64,000 nt of DNA. It comes from Trinickia fusca. Lineage in GTDB: Bacteria; Pseudomonadota; Gammaproteobacteria; Burkholderiales; Burkholderiaceae. Made by a program: the position numbers and the translations under genes. Shown here one piece after another: positions 55,101 to 64,000 of the stretch. The notes under the pieces were generated by a model, which made no database searches, was not told the DNA's origin, and saw nothing but the letters and a program-made list of their open reading frames with translations. The stretch spans positions 632,299 through 696,298 of the forward strand of contig NZ_RBZV01000001.1 in NCBI RefSeq assembly GCF_003628145.1. The letters are read 5' to 3'. Within the stretch, counting starts at the first letter, position 1. The number at the start of each line of letters is the position of its first letter.

Positions 55101-58100
55101 GGGAACCAGCGTCGATTTGCAGCCGGGCAGCTTCATCGACGTATCGAGCGGCGGCGAGATGCAGGCCAACGGCAAGCTGCTGATGAACAATGGCATCGCG
55201 GCCGGCACGGGCGGTAGTTTGTCGGTACTGACCGGCAGCGCGCCTCAGCTCGATGGCACGATCCGCAGCTTTGGCTTCGCGGGCGGCGGGACGCTGACAC
55301 TCAGTTCGAGCCAAGGGGCGGGCGGATTCCAGATCGGCGGCGATCCGGCAACGGCTCCCGCATGGGCGCAGGTCCTGCCCACGGATTTCTTCGAGCGGCA
55401 GGGGTTCGGCAACTATGTGCTCAACGCTGCCTACGATACGATCGTCGCACCCGGCTCGAACGTCCGGCTCACGCAGCAGAATCTGATTCCAGATCCGGTC
55501 GCCCTGCAGCAAGCGGCCAGCGGCACGGACCTGAGCTCGGGTGGACTCACTACCGTGGGGACGCTCGATGCGTATCACCGCCAGCCGACGAGTCTCGTGC
55601 TGACGGCTGGCAGCGCGGTCACCGATGCTGCGCTCCAGCGCTCGGGGGGCTTGCCCATCACGCTGCCCCCGGATGTCAGGGGGGCGGTTACCATCGGGCA
55701 GGGGGCGTCGATCGTTGCCGATGCGGGGGCGAGCATCGGGCTAGGCTCACCCGCGCAGGTCACCGTACTGGGTGCGCTGATTGCGCCGGGCGGCTCGATT
55801 GCGCTGAGCGCCGACACGGGGAGCTCAACGACGAGCGGTAGCCTCACTACTCCGAGCAAGTCGGTATGGCTCGGCCCCGACGCGGTGCTCGACGTGGCGG
55901 GGACGGCGCTAGTCAATCCGCTTGCGGCGCCAGTCAAGAGCGGTATGACGACGTTCGCTCCCAACACCGGCAAAGTGTTGCGAGGCGGCACGGTGACGAT
56001 CTCGGACAGCGCTGGCTATGTCGTCGCGCAGACGGGTTCGCGGATTGACGTGTCGGGTGCCTCGGCCCAGTTCGATGAGCCCCAAGGGAACGGAACGTAT
56101 GCGTCTCAGCCGGTATGGAGCGACGCCGGGTCGATCACACTCGCCGCGTCGAGCGGCCTGTTGTTCGATGGGACGCTTGCTGCGCATCCTGGTGCGAGCC
56201 TGGCCCAGGGCGGCACGCTCACGCTGCTTCCGGAGTCGAGCGTCATCGGTGGACTTCTGCCCGACGGCACGAAGATTACGTTGCCGGGCGCGACTGCGCT
56301 CGTCTTGCAGCAAGACGGGCAAGCCGTGCCGGCAGGGCTCGCGCCGGGGCAGAACATCGTTGCGGCCGTCGGCGCGCTCAGCGGTAGTCGCGGCTCGCTA
56401 GTCAAGAAGCCGACCGGCGTGCTGACGTTCTCCGTGGATCGGCTGACCGGCTCCGGCATCTCGTCGCTCGTGCTCGGAGATAGCTCGAGCTCGGGCACGG
56501 TCGCACCGGTGCCGGTCGCATTTGCCGGCAATGTCGACGTGGCGGTGCCGAGGTCCGTGCAAATCTATACGGATCGCATTGCAGCGCTGAATGCGAATCA
56601 GCTCGGTCAGTTGACGGGCGGCGTCAACGACGGCGCGGGCAATTACTCGATCGTAACGGCCAGTTCGTTGCTCGACAGTGAGCCGGCCTCGCCAGCCCCC
56701 ACGACGATCGGCTCGACTGTTACGCTCGATGCACCCTACGTGGCACTCGTCGGGCCGAACCTGCCGAGCGCGCCGCTCACGACCGCCGCCGTCGCATCCG
56801 ATGCAACGCTGAACGTCAACGCCTCGTTCATCGACTTGGAAAATCAGTTTCGCCTGAACAACTTCGGGCAGGCGAACTTCACAAGCGGTGGCGACATCCG
56901 GATGAGTTCGACGAGTGTGCTGAACGGCACGCAGATCGGCGCCCTCTACACGCCCGGAAACCTCACGTTCAAGGCGGCGGACGTTTATCCGTCCACCGGC
57001 AGTACGTTCATCCTCGATGCGGTTGGCGCCACGAGTCCGGCCACCAGCAAGACGACGCCGACCACGATCGCGTTCGAATCGAACGGCGTGTCCGCAGTAC
57101 CGCTTTCGGCGGGCGGGTCATTGCTCGTGGACGCGACGAACATCGTGCAAGCCGGCACGGTCAGCGCACCGTCGGGCGCGCTCGTGTTCGGCGTAGGCGA
57201 CCCGACCAGCACCGCCACGAAGAATCAATTCGGCACGCTGCCGCTCGTCGCTACCAATTCGGTCACGCTCGCGAGCGGCAGTGTCACATCGGTATCGAAT
57301 CGCGGCGCGATCATCCCCTATGGCACGACCGTGGATGGGGTCGAGTGGCGGTTCAATCCCACGTCACCGGATGTGACGGCGCCGCCTGCGAAGTACGTCG
57401 GTGTGAATGGCGCAAGCGTTTCGCTTGCGCAAGGCGCCACGATCGACTTGTCGGGCGGGGGCAACCTTCAGGCGGTCGAGTGGGTGCCGGGCACCGGCGG
57501 TAGCCGTGACGTGCTGTCGCAATACAACGTCAGCTATGCGACGAACGCGCAAGGGGCGGCTGTGCCGGTGAACGTCGGTGCAGCCAACGTCTACGCGATC
57601 GTTCCGGGTACGCAGTCGCCCATCGCGGCCTACGATCCGATTTTCGCGCAAACGCTGCAACCCAAGATCCTTGGTAACGGTACGACGGGCACGGTGACCT
57701 CGAGCCTTGGCGTCGGGCAGGTGGGGCTCACCAGTCCGGTCGGGCAATCGGTGTATCTGTCGGGCGTACCGGGATTGGCGCCCGGCTATTACACGCTGCT
57801 GCCGGCCAAGTACGCGACGCTGCCAGGGGCGTTCCGGGTGACGGTCGCGAACAGCGCCGGCAACGTCGCGCAGGGCGCGACTTCGGTGTTGCCGGACGGC
57901 ACGGTGGTCACAGCGGGCTATTTTGCCGATGCGCTGACGGGCAGCCGTAGCGCCACGCCGACCTTGTTCAATGTGCAGGCGGGCCCGGTGTGGCAGCAGT
58001 ACTCGCAGTACACGCTGACGAGCGCCAACGATTATTTCCCGGCGCTTGCCGCGAAGAACGGTAACGTAACGCCGCCGCTACCGCTCGACGGCGGGCACCT

Positions 58101-61100
58101 GGTGCTCGCCGCGAACAAGGCGCTGACGCTGGGCGCCACGTTGAACACGGCCGCGGGCATGGGCGGCGCGCCTGCGGAGGTCGACATCGCCTCGCAGGAC
58201 ATCCAGATCACGGGCAACGGCGGCGCGGCACTGCCGGGTTACCTGCAAATCGGCGCCGATGCGCTTGATTCGCTCGATGCGGGCAGTCTGTTGATCGGCG
58301 GTACACGCACGGCAACGCCGAATGGGATGACGATCACCCCGATCGCGAACAGCGTCGTCGTGTCGACCGACGCAGGCCACACGTTGAGCGGGCCCGAGGT
58401 CATGCTCGTGACGAAGACGGACACGACAGGCTCGGACTCGAACGCGGCGAACGGTCTGCGCGTCGACGCCGGCAGCGTGATCAAGGCGACGGGCAGCTAT
58501 CCGGGAGCCAAGGACGGGCCGGTCGCGATCGCGGGCGACGGCGCGCTGCTCAGTGTCTCCAACGGTGCGGCGACGCTCGTCACGCGTACGGGCGCGACGG
58601 GCACCGGGCTCTTGAGCGTCGGCGCGGGCGCAACGCTCGCCGGCGGTGCGGCACTGACGCTCGACTCGTCCGGCAATCTGAAGGTGGACCCGACAGCGAC
58701 GCTGTCGGCCAAGTCGATCACGGTTGACGGCTCGGCGATCACGTTCACGAACCAGACCGGTCCCGCCGCAGCGAATCTGCCCGGGTTCGTCGTGGGGCCC
58801 GCCACGCTCGCCCAGCTTGCCAACGCGCAGCAGGTGATTCTGCGCAGCGCGGGGGCCATGAATTTTGTCGGCAACGTCGCCGCCACGTTCGGCAACAACG
58901 TGGATTTGAGTGCAGGGACGTTCGTCAGCGACGGCGGTGCGGTCACGTTGAACGCGCCGACGATCGCGTTCACGAACGAAACCGGCGCGACGCCCGCCAC
59001 AACTGTCACGGGCCATGGCAACCTCACGGTCAACGCCAATGAAATCGACTTCGGCACGGGCAACAAGACCGTCAGCGGTTTCGGCTCGATCTCGATGAAT
59101 GCGACGGGGGGCATCGTCGGGCAGGGTACCGGCACGTTCGATTTCGGTACGCTGCCTGTGACGCTTGCGGCTCCCGCCATGCTGGCCGATACGGGATCGG
59201 GGTCCACCGTGAAGACGCAAGGTGTGCTGACGCTCACCGGCGCTCATGGCAGCGCTTTGACGCGCCAGACGGTGGGCGGCGCATGGCAGTTCATCGGCGG
59301 TTCGATTGGCGACAACGGTGCGACGATCACGGCACCGGCTGGCAACGTGAGCCTCGAAGCGACGAGCGGCAACGTGACGATCGGCAGTGGCGCGACGATC
59401 CGCTCGGCGGGCGTGGCGAAGCAGTTCTTCGATGTCACGCAATATGCACCGGCCGGTGCGATCACGCTGACGGCCGACGCTGGCACGGTGGACGTGCAGA
59501 CCGGTTCGACATTGGATTTCTCCGGGGCGCAAGGAGGGGGCGCGGCAGGCAGCTTGTCGTTGTCGGCGCCGCAGCAGGTGGTGAACCTGAACGGCACGCT
59601 CAAAGGCGGCGCGGCGAGCGGCTACGCGGGCGGATCTTTCTCGCTTAATACCGGCGGCGCCGCGAATCTCGACAGTCTCGCGTCGACGCTTACCGCAGGA
59701 GGCGTGAACGACGCGGTCGCGATTCACACGCGATCGGGCAACCTGACGTTGTCGCAAGGCAATACGCTGACTGCTCAGTCCGTGTCGCTGATGGCCGATG
59801 GCGGCGCAGGCAAGGCGTCGGACGTCAGCAACGGCAATGTGCTGATCGGCGGCACGATCGACGCATCGGGGTATGCGGGCGGGCAGATCGCCCTTTACGG
59901 CAAGAGCAGTGTGGACATCGAAGGCACGCTGCTCGCGAAGGCGACCGATTCGAGTCAGCGCGGCGGCAAGATCGATATCGGCACGAGCGCGGTATTTGAT
60001 CCGTCGCTCGCCTACAACGCGACGTATGGGTACGAGAATATCGCCCGGGCCAATTCCGGACGGATCACGCTGGGCGGCAATGCGCTGATCGACGTGACGG
60101 GCGGGACATCGGCTCCCGGGCTCGGCGGAACGGTGAATTTCCGTGCGCCGTTGCTGAACGATGGGGGAGTCAACGTCGCGCTGAATGCGCCGGCCACGGC
60201 GCAAGCAGGCATCAAGGGTTCGCGCAAGACGACCGCCGAAGCGTACGCGACGTGGAGCACGCTCGACGCGACTACAGGCGCCCAGCACTTCGACGGCCTG
60301 ATCGATCCGGCCGGTTGGTACGACGGCAATGGCAACTTGTTGGCAGGAACCTTCACGGTGCCGGGCAGCACGCCGACGACCTTCAGCTATGCGCCCGGTA
60401 GTGCGACTGGTGGCGTCGTGGGCACATTGACCAATAATGCCACGCACGTTTCAACGGCCGTGACGCAAGACCAGTTGTTGAACGGCGTTACGGCGATCGG
60501 CTTCGCGGGGATGATGGGCGGCAGCTACTTCGTGCCGACGACGGCTAACGGCAACCACACCGCGTTCTATGGCTATCAGGGCACGCCGGCTAACCAGCCC
60601 GGCACGCTGATGGCATTCGTGCAACACGGGCTCGATACCGTTGCCGGCAATTTCGTGGGTGTGGCGCTGCCGAACTTCAATGTCGTGCCCGGAATCGAAC
60701 TCGACAATCCGAGCAGCGCGGTCAACTCGGGAAATATCACTGTCCTCTCCAACTGGAACCTCGGTGCGGGTTCGCCGAATAACAGCGGGTCGATCACACC
60801 GGATTTCCGCTACCAGTCGTTGATTGCGCCGGTGCTGACGTTCCGTGCGGTTAATGACTTCGATGCCCACGCGAGCATTACCGATGGGTTTTATCAGAGT
60901 CAGGTAGCCAAGATCCTCGGCGCGTCGGGTTCGTCGTCGGGGACGGGTACCTATACCCAAGCCCAACAGAGGTTCTCGCAGCTGGTCGCTCTCGACGATC
61001 CGACTAAGATCACGCTCGTCTATACGGATGGTTCGACCTCGACGATCGCGAACGCCACGAACAATGTGTACGCGGCGCTCAGTGCGCCGCTGACCGGGCA

Positions 61101-64000
61101 GACCCCAGGCTACTACTCGGCCTATTTGTCGTATGCGAGTGCTTGGCAAAGCTATACGGAGACGTTGGCGTCCGCCACCTATGTCGGCCATATCATTCCG
61201 TTCAAGCCGTCGTTGGCTGTGGCAACGCCCCCGACCCTAACCGGCTCTTACACCAATTACACGACCGCGTACTGGGGAGCGAATCTGAGCAGCCCACGCG
61301 TGGGGGGGAGCTATCTGGGCAAATACAACATCCCAACTGTGACGACGTTCGGCACGCCGGCGGCCCCCACGCCCCCGACTGCATTGCTCTCGAACCCGAC
61401 GCTGTCGCAGGAGTCGAGCTATCTGACCGACTACGGCAACTACATGCTCGTATACGGCGATTACGAGAATCTACTCTACGGTACGAAAAGCCTTCCCTTT
61501 AAAGTCCCCAAAAACGCGTACAACCTCTTCTTCGCACCCGCCGCGCCAGGCGCCGTTCCGGATACGGGTGTCGTCAACATCGGCGCGCTGCCGGGCAACG
61601 CTGCGGCGAATGTGCCGACAGCGGGCAACCCGTTGCCGATCGCGTACGCCGCGCTGCTGGGCGGTCAGAGTTCGTCGTATCGGATCGTCTCGGGCGCCGA
61701 TTTTTCGAGCGCCGATCCTGTTGCGCTGGCACCTGTTTCGACATTCGGCAATGCGACTGGCGGCAGCGTGACGCTGAGCGGCCACACGTCCTATATCGAT
61801 ACCAACGGACGCGGGCTCGTCGAGCCGGTGACGATCCGTACCGGTACCGGCGACATCAATATCGCGGCAGCCGACAACATCTCGCTGTTCGACAAGAACA
61901 CGACGGCGGATGCTACTCACGCCGTCGTGCCGGGCGTGATCTATACGGCAGGCGCGCCCGCCCAAGGTTCGCCGGCGCAAGGCTTGGCGAGTGCGGTGAT
62001 GAGCGCGGGCAGCGGCTATCAAGACATCCTCGTCACGCCGAGCGTGAATCCTGATTCTGCCGGTGACGTTACGATCCATGCGCAGCGAGATGTCACGGGG
62101 CTCGAGTACACGACCGATACAACGGGCGCACTAACGGGCACCACCGGCAGCAGCACGAGCCAGTACTGGTGGCCGTGGATGGAGATCACGGCGAGCCCGA
62201 CGATCGTTCAGAGCAGCGGCGTCATCACTTCCTTCACGCCGCTTGCGGGAACGTCGATCGATTTCGGTGCCTTCGACCAAGGCATCATGAGTGTGGGCGG
62301 CAATGTAGCGATCGACGCTGGACGCAACGTCTCCGACCTCGGCGTATCGTTGCCGACGACCTGGTATCTGGGCAACGGCGGCAAGCCGGTCACGGTAGGC
62401 GGCGGCAACCTTACGGTACGCGCAGGCGGCGATATCCTGAGCGGCGACTACTTCGTCGCCAAGGGAACGGGGACGATCAGGGCGGGGGGGAGTATCGGGG
62501 CGGATATCAGCGCCGGGTCATCGTCGGCCACCCCGACCCCGGTGCCCGTCTCGACGGTGCTCGCGGTGCAGGACGGCAAGTTCGACGTAACGGCGCGGCA
62601 GGGCATCGACATCGGAAGCGTGCTCGACCCTTCGTATTCGAACGTCTTTCAGCGAGGCGGCGGTACGAGCTATTTCCACTTGTTCAATTACGGCCAGTAT
62701 GCGGATGGACAAAGCTACTCGGCAACGTCCGCTGTCAACCTTCTGTCAACGACCGGCGACGTCCGGTTCGGCACATTGGACGGCTTGCTCACCGGCACGA
62801 GCGGCATCTTGCCCGCAAGCGTCAACCTGACCGCCTTCGACGGCGGTATCACGCTGGCTTCAGGCGGAACGCTATATCCGTCTGCCGGCGGCCAGCTCAA
62901 CTTGATTGCCGATCAGTCGGTGAACTTCTCCCACATCGCTGACGACATGACTGGCACTAGTTTGTCGAACGTGTTCAGTATCTCAGACGCCGATCCGTCC
63001 CAGATGCCGTCACCGACGCAGCCGCCGTTGCCGACGAGTGTGCCGACGCCGCCTTTTGTCAATCTGAATTCGGGTGCGCATGCCGCTAGCGCGCTGCATG
63101 GTGATGACACTTCGCCCGCACACATTTACAGCTTGAACGGCAGCATCGTCGATGGCTCACTCGATGCGGGAAAATATGATCACCTGGTCACGCTTTCGCT
63201 CGACAAGCCGGCTCTGATCGAGGCTGGGCAGGACATCATGAACCTGGCATTCCAAGGCCAGAATCTGCGCAAGTCGGATATCACGCGTGTCGTGGCGGGG
63301 CGCGATATCTACGACACTCCGTTGGGGGGCAACAACAACGATGCTGCTGTTCCCTCGTTGCTCATCGGTGGCCCCGGTACGTTCGATGTGGAGGCGGGGC
63401 GCAACATCGGCCCCCTGACGAACCCGGCGCAGGTGAATGCTGTCTTGCTGGTAACTGGCGTGCCGACCGGCATCAATGCGGTTGGCAACGCAAACAACGC
63501 GAACCTGCCGCATGAGAGCGCCAACGTCAACGTACTATTCGGCGTTGGCCCCGGTGTCGACGTACCCGGCTTCCTATCGACCTATGTCGATCCGGCCAGT
63601 TCGACCGCCGGCGCGACTTCGTCGCTCATTTCCTTCATGGAGCAGTACAACGCGGGGAAAACGGTCGATACGGGTCTTGCCAACAGCCAGCCGGCCATCG
63701 TGCCGCTCACGGCCACGCAGGCATGGACGCAGTTCAAGACGCTGCCGCAATACGTTCAGCAACTGTTCGCCGAGCAGGTGCTGTTCGGTGTGTTGGCCCA
63801 AGTCGCGCGCGATTACAACAATCCGTCGAGCCTGTACCAGGGCCAGTATGCACGAGGCTATCAGGCGATCAACACGCTGTTCCCGTCCTCGCTAGGCTAC
63901 ACGGCGAACAATTTGGGCGGCGGAAGCAACGGCGCGAACCAATTGGTCCACACCGGCGACCTCGATATCCGCAGCACGACGATTCAGACGCAGCAAGGCG
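52111..64000 (+). CDS. Giant filamentous haemagglutinin-like exoprotein (TpsA type), 3' end outside the window
   Basis: Open from ATG 52111 to the window end: 3963 full codons with no stop. The N-terminus has a long basic leader and hydrophobic core (AIALMLVAGISVHAHA, cleavage after AHA near residue 49), an extended signal peptide of two-partner secretion exoproteins. The haemagglutination (TPS) domain lies at about residues 150-270, with LTWQTMNVGRQTTLNFDQ, ILGNITAQGSVYVINRNGVLFG and VASSLNLL; NRNG replaces the usual NPNG. Beyond it are Gly/Ser/Thr-rich beta-helix-like repeats (GGSITLS, GNVNLLGS patterns) with few Cys. The 205-base gap before it has no gene. No TpsB transporter gene is within the window. 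It is probably a cell-surface adhesin or haemagglutinin. Confidence 0.9.
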   Translation, partial: MAARACIARQQDLHGSRFEPGSDLRPLCRAIALMLVAGISVHAHAGGITNLGQATVRNATAGAGGYGGAGMANLGVSPQQALQASQPSIRNLGQAARTIAAQIAAQQSAAAAGAGAPSTVPNGLAPGGLQVAPGASSDPNNPVLWYNANAPIQSVDGNGHVTVDIKQTGQNSVLTWQTMNVGRQTTLNFDQSGGNQTNGANNWAVLNRINDPSGQPSQILGNITAQGSVYVINRNGVLFGAGSQVNVHSLVASSLNLLDMKNQAMPTSDGIVLSNQQFLSLPAGTTGGLAYPESGSSAGVAGPNGPNEVLGLGNQTLAIGQYVAPGDITIAPGASITTHTNGTVSDGGFVMIAAPNVTNGGSITATSGQVVLAAGVGVSLRPNSVTPANPQILLPELSGEVDKLDGSGSQIDITPAGTLTNTGIVQAARGNVNLLGSRVAQNGVVGVTTSVNTPGNITISTVDENVANNPAGKAYPGNSLVTGGTGSGNEDQTKRTGLLSFGSGSVTTVMPDGDGETATSTPGTVFTPGSINMTAGSVWFQGGSLIEAPGSNVSVAALTPLAGITSMPAWQNAVPGRIYVDNGATIDVSGLANVERSIADTLITVPRIGQNELADSPLLRNGFLYGVKGVVADSTLSGTRSDGLAWVGSPILNLSGYASLIPRSVDQLLTNGGTVTLSGNEVMTATGSSMNLNGGYVHYDGGMVNTTRLVDANGAIVPIGQASPYDTYVGIAGEFTETHPRWGVTKLWYNPLQSAGVYEPDYIVGGNAGTLDVFATNALVLDGAISAQAFGGSKQMQTNNLPTGGTFNLGSDPNLRAADALVLLTKPTDQNTNGESGTVILQGSAPQLSDLAPGFSIDTPLNTTALKSLSSTDPNNVLATTVVPVDTLNAGGFSNLYVGEDIDGKTGLGLIVARGTQLNLQAGGAATFNVLNTSTVLGSLTVPSGKISFTGGSQLTVGAGGHLSVAGQWVNNDTLAAGGTLPGNSEFINGGSITLSTGTSVDLQPGSFIDVSSGGEMQANGKLLMNNGIAAGTGGSLSVLTGSAPQLDGTIRSFGFAGGGTLTLSSSQGAGGFQIGGDPATAPAWAQVLPTDFFERQGFGNYVLNAAYDTIVAPGSNVRLTQQNLIPDPVALQQAASGTDLSSGGLTTVGTLDAYHRQPTSLVLTAGSAVTDAALQRSGGLPITLPPDVRGAVTIGQGASIVADAGASIGLGSPAQVTVLGALIAPGGSIALSADTGSSTTSGSLTTPSKSVWLGPDAVLDVAGTALVNPLAAPVKSGMTTFAPNTGKVLRGGTVTISDSAGYVVAQTGSRIDVSGASAQFDEPQGNGTYASQPVWSDAGSITLAASSGLLFDGTLAAHPGASLAQGGTLTLLPESSVIGGLLPDGTKITLPGATALVLQQDGQAVPAGLAPGQNIVAAVGALSGSRGSLVKKPTGVLTFSVDRLTGSGISSLVLGDSSSSGTVAPVPVAFAGNVDVAVPRSVQIYTDRIAALNANQLGQLTGGVNDGAGNYSIVTASSLLDSEPASPAPTTIGSTVTLDAPYVALVGPNLPSAPLTTAAVASDATLNVNASFIDLENQFRLNNFGQANFTSGGDIRMSSTSVLNGTQIGALYTPGNLTFKAADVYPSTGSTFILDAVGATSPATSKTTPTTIAFESNGVSAVPLSAGGSLLVDATNIVQAGTVSAPSGALVFGVGDPTSTATKNQFGTLPLVATNSVTLASGSVTSVSNRGAIIPYGTTVDGVEWRFNPTSPDVTAPPAKYVGVNGASVSLAQGATIDLSGGGNLQAVEWVPGTGGSRDVLSQYNVSYATNAQGAAVPVNVGAANVYAIVPGTQSPIAAYDPIFAQTLQPKILGNGTTGTVTSSLGVGQVGLTSPVGQSVYLSGVPGLAPGYYTLLPAKYATLPGAFRVTVANSAGNVAQGATSVLPDGTVVTAGYFADALTGSRSATPTLFNVQAGPVWQQYSQYTLTSANDYFPALAAKNGNVTPPLPLDGGHLVLAANKALTLGATLNTAAGMGGAPAEVDIASQDIQITGNGGAALPGYLQIGADALDSLDAGSLLIGGTRTATPNGMTITPIANSVVVSTDAGHTLSGPEVMLVTKTDTTGSDSNAANGLRVDAGSVIKATGSYPGAKDGPVAIAGDGALLSVSNGAATLVTRTGATGTGLLSVGAGATLAGGAALTLDSSGNLKVDPTATLSAKSITVDGSAITFTNQTGPAAANLPGFVVGPATLAQLANAQQVILRSAGAMNFVGNVAATFGNNVDLSAGTFVSDGGAVTLNAPTIAFTNETGATPATTVTGHGNLTVNANEIDFGTGNKTVSGFGSISMNATGGIVGQGTGTFDFGTLPVTLAAPAMLADTGSGSTVKTQGVLTLTGAHGSALTRQTVGGAWQFIGGSIGDNGATITAPAGNVSLEATSGNVTIGSGATIRSAGVAKQFFDVTQYAPAGAITLTADAGTVDVQTGSTLDFSGAQGGGAAGSLSLSAPQQVVNLNGTLKGGAASGYAGGSFSLNTGGAANLDSLASTLTAGGVNDAVAIHTRSGNLTLSQGNTLTAQSVSLMADGGAGKASDVSNGNVLIGGTIDASGYAGGQIALYGKSSVDIEGTLLAKATDSSQRGGKIDIGTSAVFDPSLAYNATYGYENIARANSGRITLGGNALIDVTGGTSAPGLGGTVNFRAPLLNDGGVNVALNAPATAQAGIKGSRKTTAEAYATWSTLDATTGAQHFDGLIDPAGWYDGNGNLLAGTFTVPGSTPTTFSYAPGSATGGVVGTLTNNATHVSTAVTQDQLLNGVTAIGFAGMMGGSYFVPTTANGNHTAFYGYQGTPANQPGTLMAFVQHGLDTVAGNFVGVALPNFNVVPGIELDNPSSAVNSGNITVLSNWNLGAGSPNNSGSITPDFRYQSLIAPVLTFRAVNDFDAHASITDGFYQSQVAKILGASGSSSGTGTYTQAQQRFSQLVALDDPTKITLVYTDGSTSTIANATNNVYAALSAPLTGQTPGYYSAYLSYASAWQSYTETLASATYVGHIIPFKPSLAVATPPTLTGSYTNYTTAYWGANLSSPRVGGSYLGKYNIPTVTTFGTPAAPTPPTALLSNPTLSQESSYLTDYGNYMLVYGDYENLLYGTKSLPFKVPKNAYNLFFAPAAPGAVPDTGVVNIGALPGNAAANVPTAGNPLPIAYAALLGGQSSSYRIVSGADFSSADPVALAPVSTFGNATGGSVTLSGHTSYIDTNGRGLVEPVTIRTGTGDINIAAADNISLFDKNTTADATHAVVPGVIYTAGAPAQGSPAQGLASAVMSAGSGYQDILVTPSVNPDSAGDVTIHAQRDVTGLEYTTDTTGALTGTTGSSTSQYWWPWMEITASPTIVQSSGVITSFTPLAGTSIDFGAFDQGIMSVGGNVAIDAGRNVSDLGVSLPTTWYLGNGGKPVTVGGGNLTVRAGGDILSGDYFVAKGTGTIRAGGSIGADISAGSSSATPTPVPVSTVLAVQDGKFDVTARQGIDIGSVLDPSYSNVFQRGGGTSYFHLFNYGQYADGQSYSATSAVNLLSTTGDVRFGTLDGLLTGTSGILPASVNLTAFDGGITLASGGTLYPSAGGQLNLIADQSVNFSHIADDMTGTSLSNVFSISDADPSQMPSPTQPPLPTSVPTPPFVNLNSGAHAASALHGDDTSPAHIYSLNGSIVDGSLDAGKYDHLVTLSLDKPALIEAGQDIMNLAFQGQNLRKSDITRVVAGRDIYDTPLGGNNNDAAVPSLLIGGPGTFDVEAGRNIGPLTNPAQVNAVLLVTGVPTGINAVGNANNANLPHESANVNVLFGVGPGVDVPGFLSTYVDPASSTAGATSSLISFMEQYNAGKTVDTGLANSQPAIVPLTATQAWTQFKTLPQYVQQLFAEQVLFGVLAQVARDYNNPSSLYQGQYARGYQAINTLFPSSLGYTANNLGGGSNGANQLVHTGDLDIRSTTIQTQQG

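Noticed and set aside
58078-60447. A 789-codon minus-strand frame within the exoprotein gene
   Set aside because: The plus-strand frame is open for 3963 codons and shows TPS and beta-helix features; the minus frame is Arg-rich with no motifs.

Overview
The window looks like a chromosomal segment of a Burkholderiaceae bacterium (Burkholderia, Paraburkholderia or Trinickia type). The basis is the high GC content and the backbone order: kup, tex, a ydcH-type gene, a dinG-type helicase gene, bamD/rluD (divergent), pgeF, phaC-phaA-phaB-phaR, rimO, a second thiolase gene, metC, serB, fetAB, an asmA-type gene and ybiT. The genus is inferred from gene content only; there is no rRNA in the window. No tRNA, rRNA, CRISPR array, transposase or integrase was seen.

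Region 1 (1-16236) is conserved backbone. It covers potassium uptake (kup, 3' end only), RNA binding and transcription (tex), outer membrane assembly (bamD), rRNA pseudouridylation (rluD), a laccase-domain peptidoglycan editing factor (pgeF) and the complete polyhydroxybutyrate locus phaCAB with its repressor phaR. One FkbM-type methyltransferase gene, preceded by an AT-rich repeat-bearing stretch, sits between the helicase gene and bamD and looks like a small insertion.

Region 2 (about 16237-29220) is the most interesting part: a roughly 13 kb island between phaR and rimO. A 52-bp stretch of the phaR 3' end (50 of 52 bases identical) reappears at the far side of the island in a decayed copy, so the island is bracketed by a duplicated phaR end. 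It carries an AraC-type regulator and two divergent operons that meet at a 3 x 70 bp tandem repeat. The leftward operon encodes the four enzymes and carriers known from hydroxymalonyl/methoxymalonyl-ACP formation (FkbK-like dehydrogenase, acyl carrier protein, FkbI-like acyl dehydrogenase, FkbH-like HAD-GNAT protein), then a DUF2264-type protein and a D-2-hydroxyacid dehydrogenase. The rightward operon encodes a DIT1/PvcA-family (isonitrile synthase-like) protein, a GNAT acetyltransferase, a MurG-like glycosyltransferase and an FMN-dependent alpha-hydroxyacid oxidase. No polyketide or peptide synthetase is present, so it reads as a small unassigned biosynthetic gene cluster.

Region 3 (29508-41771) is backbone again: rimO, bktB-type thiolase, a secreted protein, metC, serB, a secreted protein, the FetAB exporter, an AsmA-family protein and the ABC-F ATPase YbiT.

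Region 4 (41830-64000) is accessory. It starts with an L,D-transpeptidase-like small protein followed by a secreted Cys-containing protein (effector/immunity-like pair), orphan type II secretion pseudopilin genes gspI and gspJ, and a small endonuclease/exonuclease/phosphatase-family protein. Then come three tandem paralogous TPR proteins with GT9-like glycosyltransferase domains, followed by a giant filamentous-haemagglutinin-like exoprotein whose frame is open from 52111 to the window end (3963 codons, no stop). The arrangement suggests a surface adhesin with dedicated glycosyltransferases.
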